The notes under the pieces are model-generated. The model was not told the origin of the DNA. It made no database searches and was given only the letters and a program-made list of their open reading frames with translations. A program made the position numbers and the translations under genes. A stretch of 64,000 nt of DNA, from assembly GCF_003259955.1 (NCBI RefSeq), contig NZ_QLMK01000003.1, positions 186,001-250,000 on the forward strand. The letters run 5' to 3'. This stretch comes from Falsochrobactrum ovis. Its GTDB lineage: Bacteria; Pseudomonadota; Alphaproteobacteria; Rhizobiales; Rhizobiaceae. Positions 62,341 to 64,000 of the stretch are shown piece after piece. Every line of letters starts with the position of its first letter. Within the stretch, counting starts at the first letter, position 1.

Positions 62341-64000
62341 CTATTCAAGCCTGCCTAATTCTTTCAATTCACGCAATGCGGCTGCATCACGCGCTGAAAC
62401 ATCAGGGAATTCCGGGTCGGACCCGACATCCGTTGTATAACGCCATGAACGCGCGCATTTCTGCCCGGTTGCAGGTGTTGGCACAACCGCTACCCCCTTC
62501 ACTTCATCCAGCGTAAACGCATCTGCGGGCGCTTCCATATCCACGACTTTAATGTCACTGGTTATGCAGATCTCAGCAAAATCGAGGCCAGCAAGCGAAT
62601 CACGCAAGCTCTTATCCGCAATATAAACAGTCGGCGCCGCTTCCAGTGAAGAACCGATCCGCTTATCGGCACGTTCCAGCTCCAGTGCACCGGTGACCAC
62701 ACGACGAACATTGCGAACTTTGCGCCATTTCTGCGCCAGCACCTCGTCGCGCCACTCAGCTGGAATGTTGCGGAACTGCTCCAAATGGACGGATGATGCC
62801 TGCGGGTAACGATCAAGCCAGGCTTCTTCCATGGTGAATGGAAGCATCGGGGCCAGCCATGTGGTCACGCGGTCAAAGATCTCGCGCACGGTCTGAAGAG
62901 CCGCCTTACGACGCAAGCTTGAGGGCGCATCGCAATAAAGTGCGTCCTTGCGGATATCGAAATAAAATGCCGACAGTTCAACATTCATAAAATCGATCAG
63001 AGCGCGGGAAATCCGCTTGAAATCAAACGCATCATAGCCCGTACGAACCAGTTCATCGAGTTCTGCCAGACGATGCAGCATCAGCCGTTCGAGTTCGGGC
63101 AGCTTGCTATATTCGACATTTTCACCTTCATCATGGGCCAATGTGCCCAACATCCAGCGGATCGAATTACGCAGCTTGCGGTAGGCATCAATATTGGTCT
63201 TGATGACGTTTTTACCAAGCCGCTGATCTTCCCAATAGTCGGTGGTCATGACCCACAGACGCAAAATATCAGCGCCGGAATCCTTGATCACATCCTGTGG
63301 TGTAACCGTATTGCCAAGCGATTTTGACATTTTCTTGCCGTGCTCATCCATGGTGAAACCATGAGTGATGACAGCATCATAAGGTGCGCGTCCGCGCGTT
63401 CCGCAGCTTTCGAGAAGAGAAGAATGGAACCAGCCCCGATGCTGATCGGACCCTTCCAGATAGACATCCGCTGGCCATTTCATATCCGGACGGTCTTCAA
63501 GGGTGAATGTGTGGGTGGAGCCAGAATCAAACCACACGTCGAGAATATCGCGGACTTGTACCCAAGCTTCGCTTGCGCGGTCCCCAAGGAAACGCTCCCG
63601 TGCACCATCAGCAAACCAAGCATCCGCACCTTCTGCCTCGAATGCTTCAAGAATACGTTTGTTGACCGCTTCATCCTGCAAGATATTGCCATCTTCATCG
63701 ACAAAAACGCAGATCGGCACACCCCATGCACGTTGACGCGACAGTACCCAATCCGGACGGCTTTCAATCATCGCCCGCAGACGTGTCTGGCCTGCAGAAG
63801 GTACAAAACGTGTATCGTCAATCGCCTTGAGCGAACGCGAACGAAGTGTAGTGCCGTCACCAAGGTCCTTGTCCATATAGACGAACCACTGCGGCGTGTT
63901 GCGGAAGATGACCGGTTTTTTCGAGCGCCAGGAATGCGGGTAGGAGTGCTTCAGCCGGCCACGTGCGAATAGTTTATCGAACGCGATAAGCTGAGCAATG
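62341..64000 (-). CDS. ileS: Isoleucine-tRNA ligase (3' part)
   Basis: The C-terminal 552 codons of a class I aminoacyl-tRNA synthetase; the 5' part lies beyond the right edge (the frame stays open to 64000). The KMSKS loop is [15 protein letters not shown], preceded by [17 protein letters not shown], with FDSGSTHTF and PQWFVYMD from the catalytic domain. The anticodon-binding helical domain follows ([20 protein letters not shown]), and the end keeps [12 protein letters not shown] as the reduced C-terminal module seen in alphaproteobacteria. It is an essential gene. Confidence 0.97.
   Translation of the reverse strand, partial: IAQLIAFDKLFARGRLKHSYPHSWRSKKPVIFRNTPQWFVYMDKDLGDGTTLRSRSLKAIDDTRFVPSAGQTRLRAMIESRPDWVLSRQRAWGVPICVFVDEDGNILQDEAVNKRILEAFEAEGADAWFADGARERFLGDRASEAWVQVRDILDVWFDSGSTHTFTLEDRPDMKWPADVYLEGSDQHRGWFHSSLLESCGTRGRAPYDAVITHGFTMDEHGKKMSKSLGNTVTPQDVIKDSGADILRLWVMTTDYWEDQRLGKNVIKTNIDAYRKLRNSIRWMLGTLAHDEGENVEYSKLPELERLMLHRLAELDELVRTGYDAFDFKRISRALIDFMNVELSAFYFDIRKDALYCDAPSSLRRKAALQTVREIFDRVTTWLAPMLPFTMEEAWLDRYPQASSVHLEQFRNIPAEWRDEVLAQKWRKVRNVRRVVTGALELERADKRIGSSLEAAPTVYIADKSLRDSLAGLDFAEICITSDIKVVDMEAPADAFTLDEVKGVAVVPTPATGQKCARSWRYTTDVGSDPEFPDVSARDAAALRELKELGRLE

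Noticed and set aside
63340-63972. 210-codon plus-strand frame opposite ileS
   Set aside because: ileS is unambiguous on the minus strand.
1-64000. CRISPR arrays, rRNA genes, intact insertion sequences, toxin-antitoxin or restriction genes
   Set aside because: Looked for on both strands; no regularly spaced repeats, rRNA sequence, complete transposase or such gene pairs were found.

Overview
The window reads as chromosome of an alphaproteobacterium of the order Hyphomicrobiales (Rhizobiales), probably close to Brucella/Ochrobactrum. The evidence is a PdhS-type multi-PAS histidine kinase, a BA14K-family protein, a waaA-lpxK-DUF374-DUF4170 block, a tRNA-His that lacks G-1 and carries A73, and protein sequences typical of the group. 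Base composition looks like about 50% G+C by eye, which is low for the family and would suit a Pseudochrobactrum-like lineage; this is an inference. No CRISPR array, rRNA operon or intact insertion sequence was found.

Layout. 1-315: the start of a TRAP transporter binding protein that leaves the window. 1211-7340: one transcription unit with a FadR-type regulator, a PLP-dependent C-S lyase-type enzyme and a complete carbohydrate-type ABC transporter. 7653-13290: tRNA-His, the kinase pdhS and an AsmA-like protein. 13294-20622: polyamine uptake (potFGHI type, minus strand) divergent from putrescine-utilisation genes (puuA and puuB types, plus strand). 20787-25607: parE, an EamA transporter, lipB and a BA14K protein. 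25896-30943: a tRNA-Lys followed by decayed prophage genes (a DUF5664 remnant and a GH19-like endolysin remnant), a visibly AT-rich 1037-residue multi-domain glycosyltransferase, and a protein that resembles the archaeal CTP-dependent riboflavin kinase family (DUF120). This stretch looks like a tRNA-anchored island.

31052-42178 is the most coherent accessory system: a minus-strand locus for the osmoprotectant N-acetylglutaminylglutamine amide (NAGGN). It holds an M42 peptidase, a dipeptide-type ABC transporter (one subunit is a permease-ATPase fusion), a FadR-type regulator, asnO, ngg and a 41-codon membrane peptide gene with a strong ribosome-binding site. The parts suggest synthesis, turnover and possibly re-import of the dipeptide under one regulator; the transport role is inferred.

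42393-47654: small envelope and stress proteins, then an Ldh-family oxidoreductase facing a DapA-family enzyme, a GntR regulator and an M24 peptidase, which look like a catabolic set of unknown substrate. 47977-64000: housekeeping genes (an MscS-type channel, lpxK, waaA, a DUF374 acyltransferase, DUF4170, a CysQ-like phosphatase, PmbA/TldE, a patatin-like phospholipase, an M16 protease pair, rsmD, an RluB-type pseudouridine synthase with a long basic tail, tadA, a lipoprotein, and the 3' part of ileS).

All calls come from reading the sequence. Family assignments rest on recognisable motifs, and no search was run. Where an upstream in-frame codon lacked a ribosome-binding site, I moved the start to the codon that has one.
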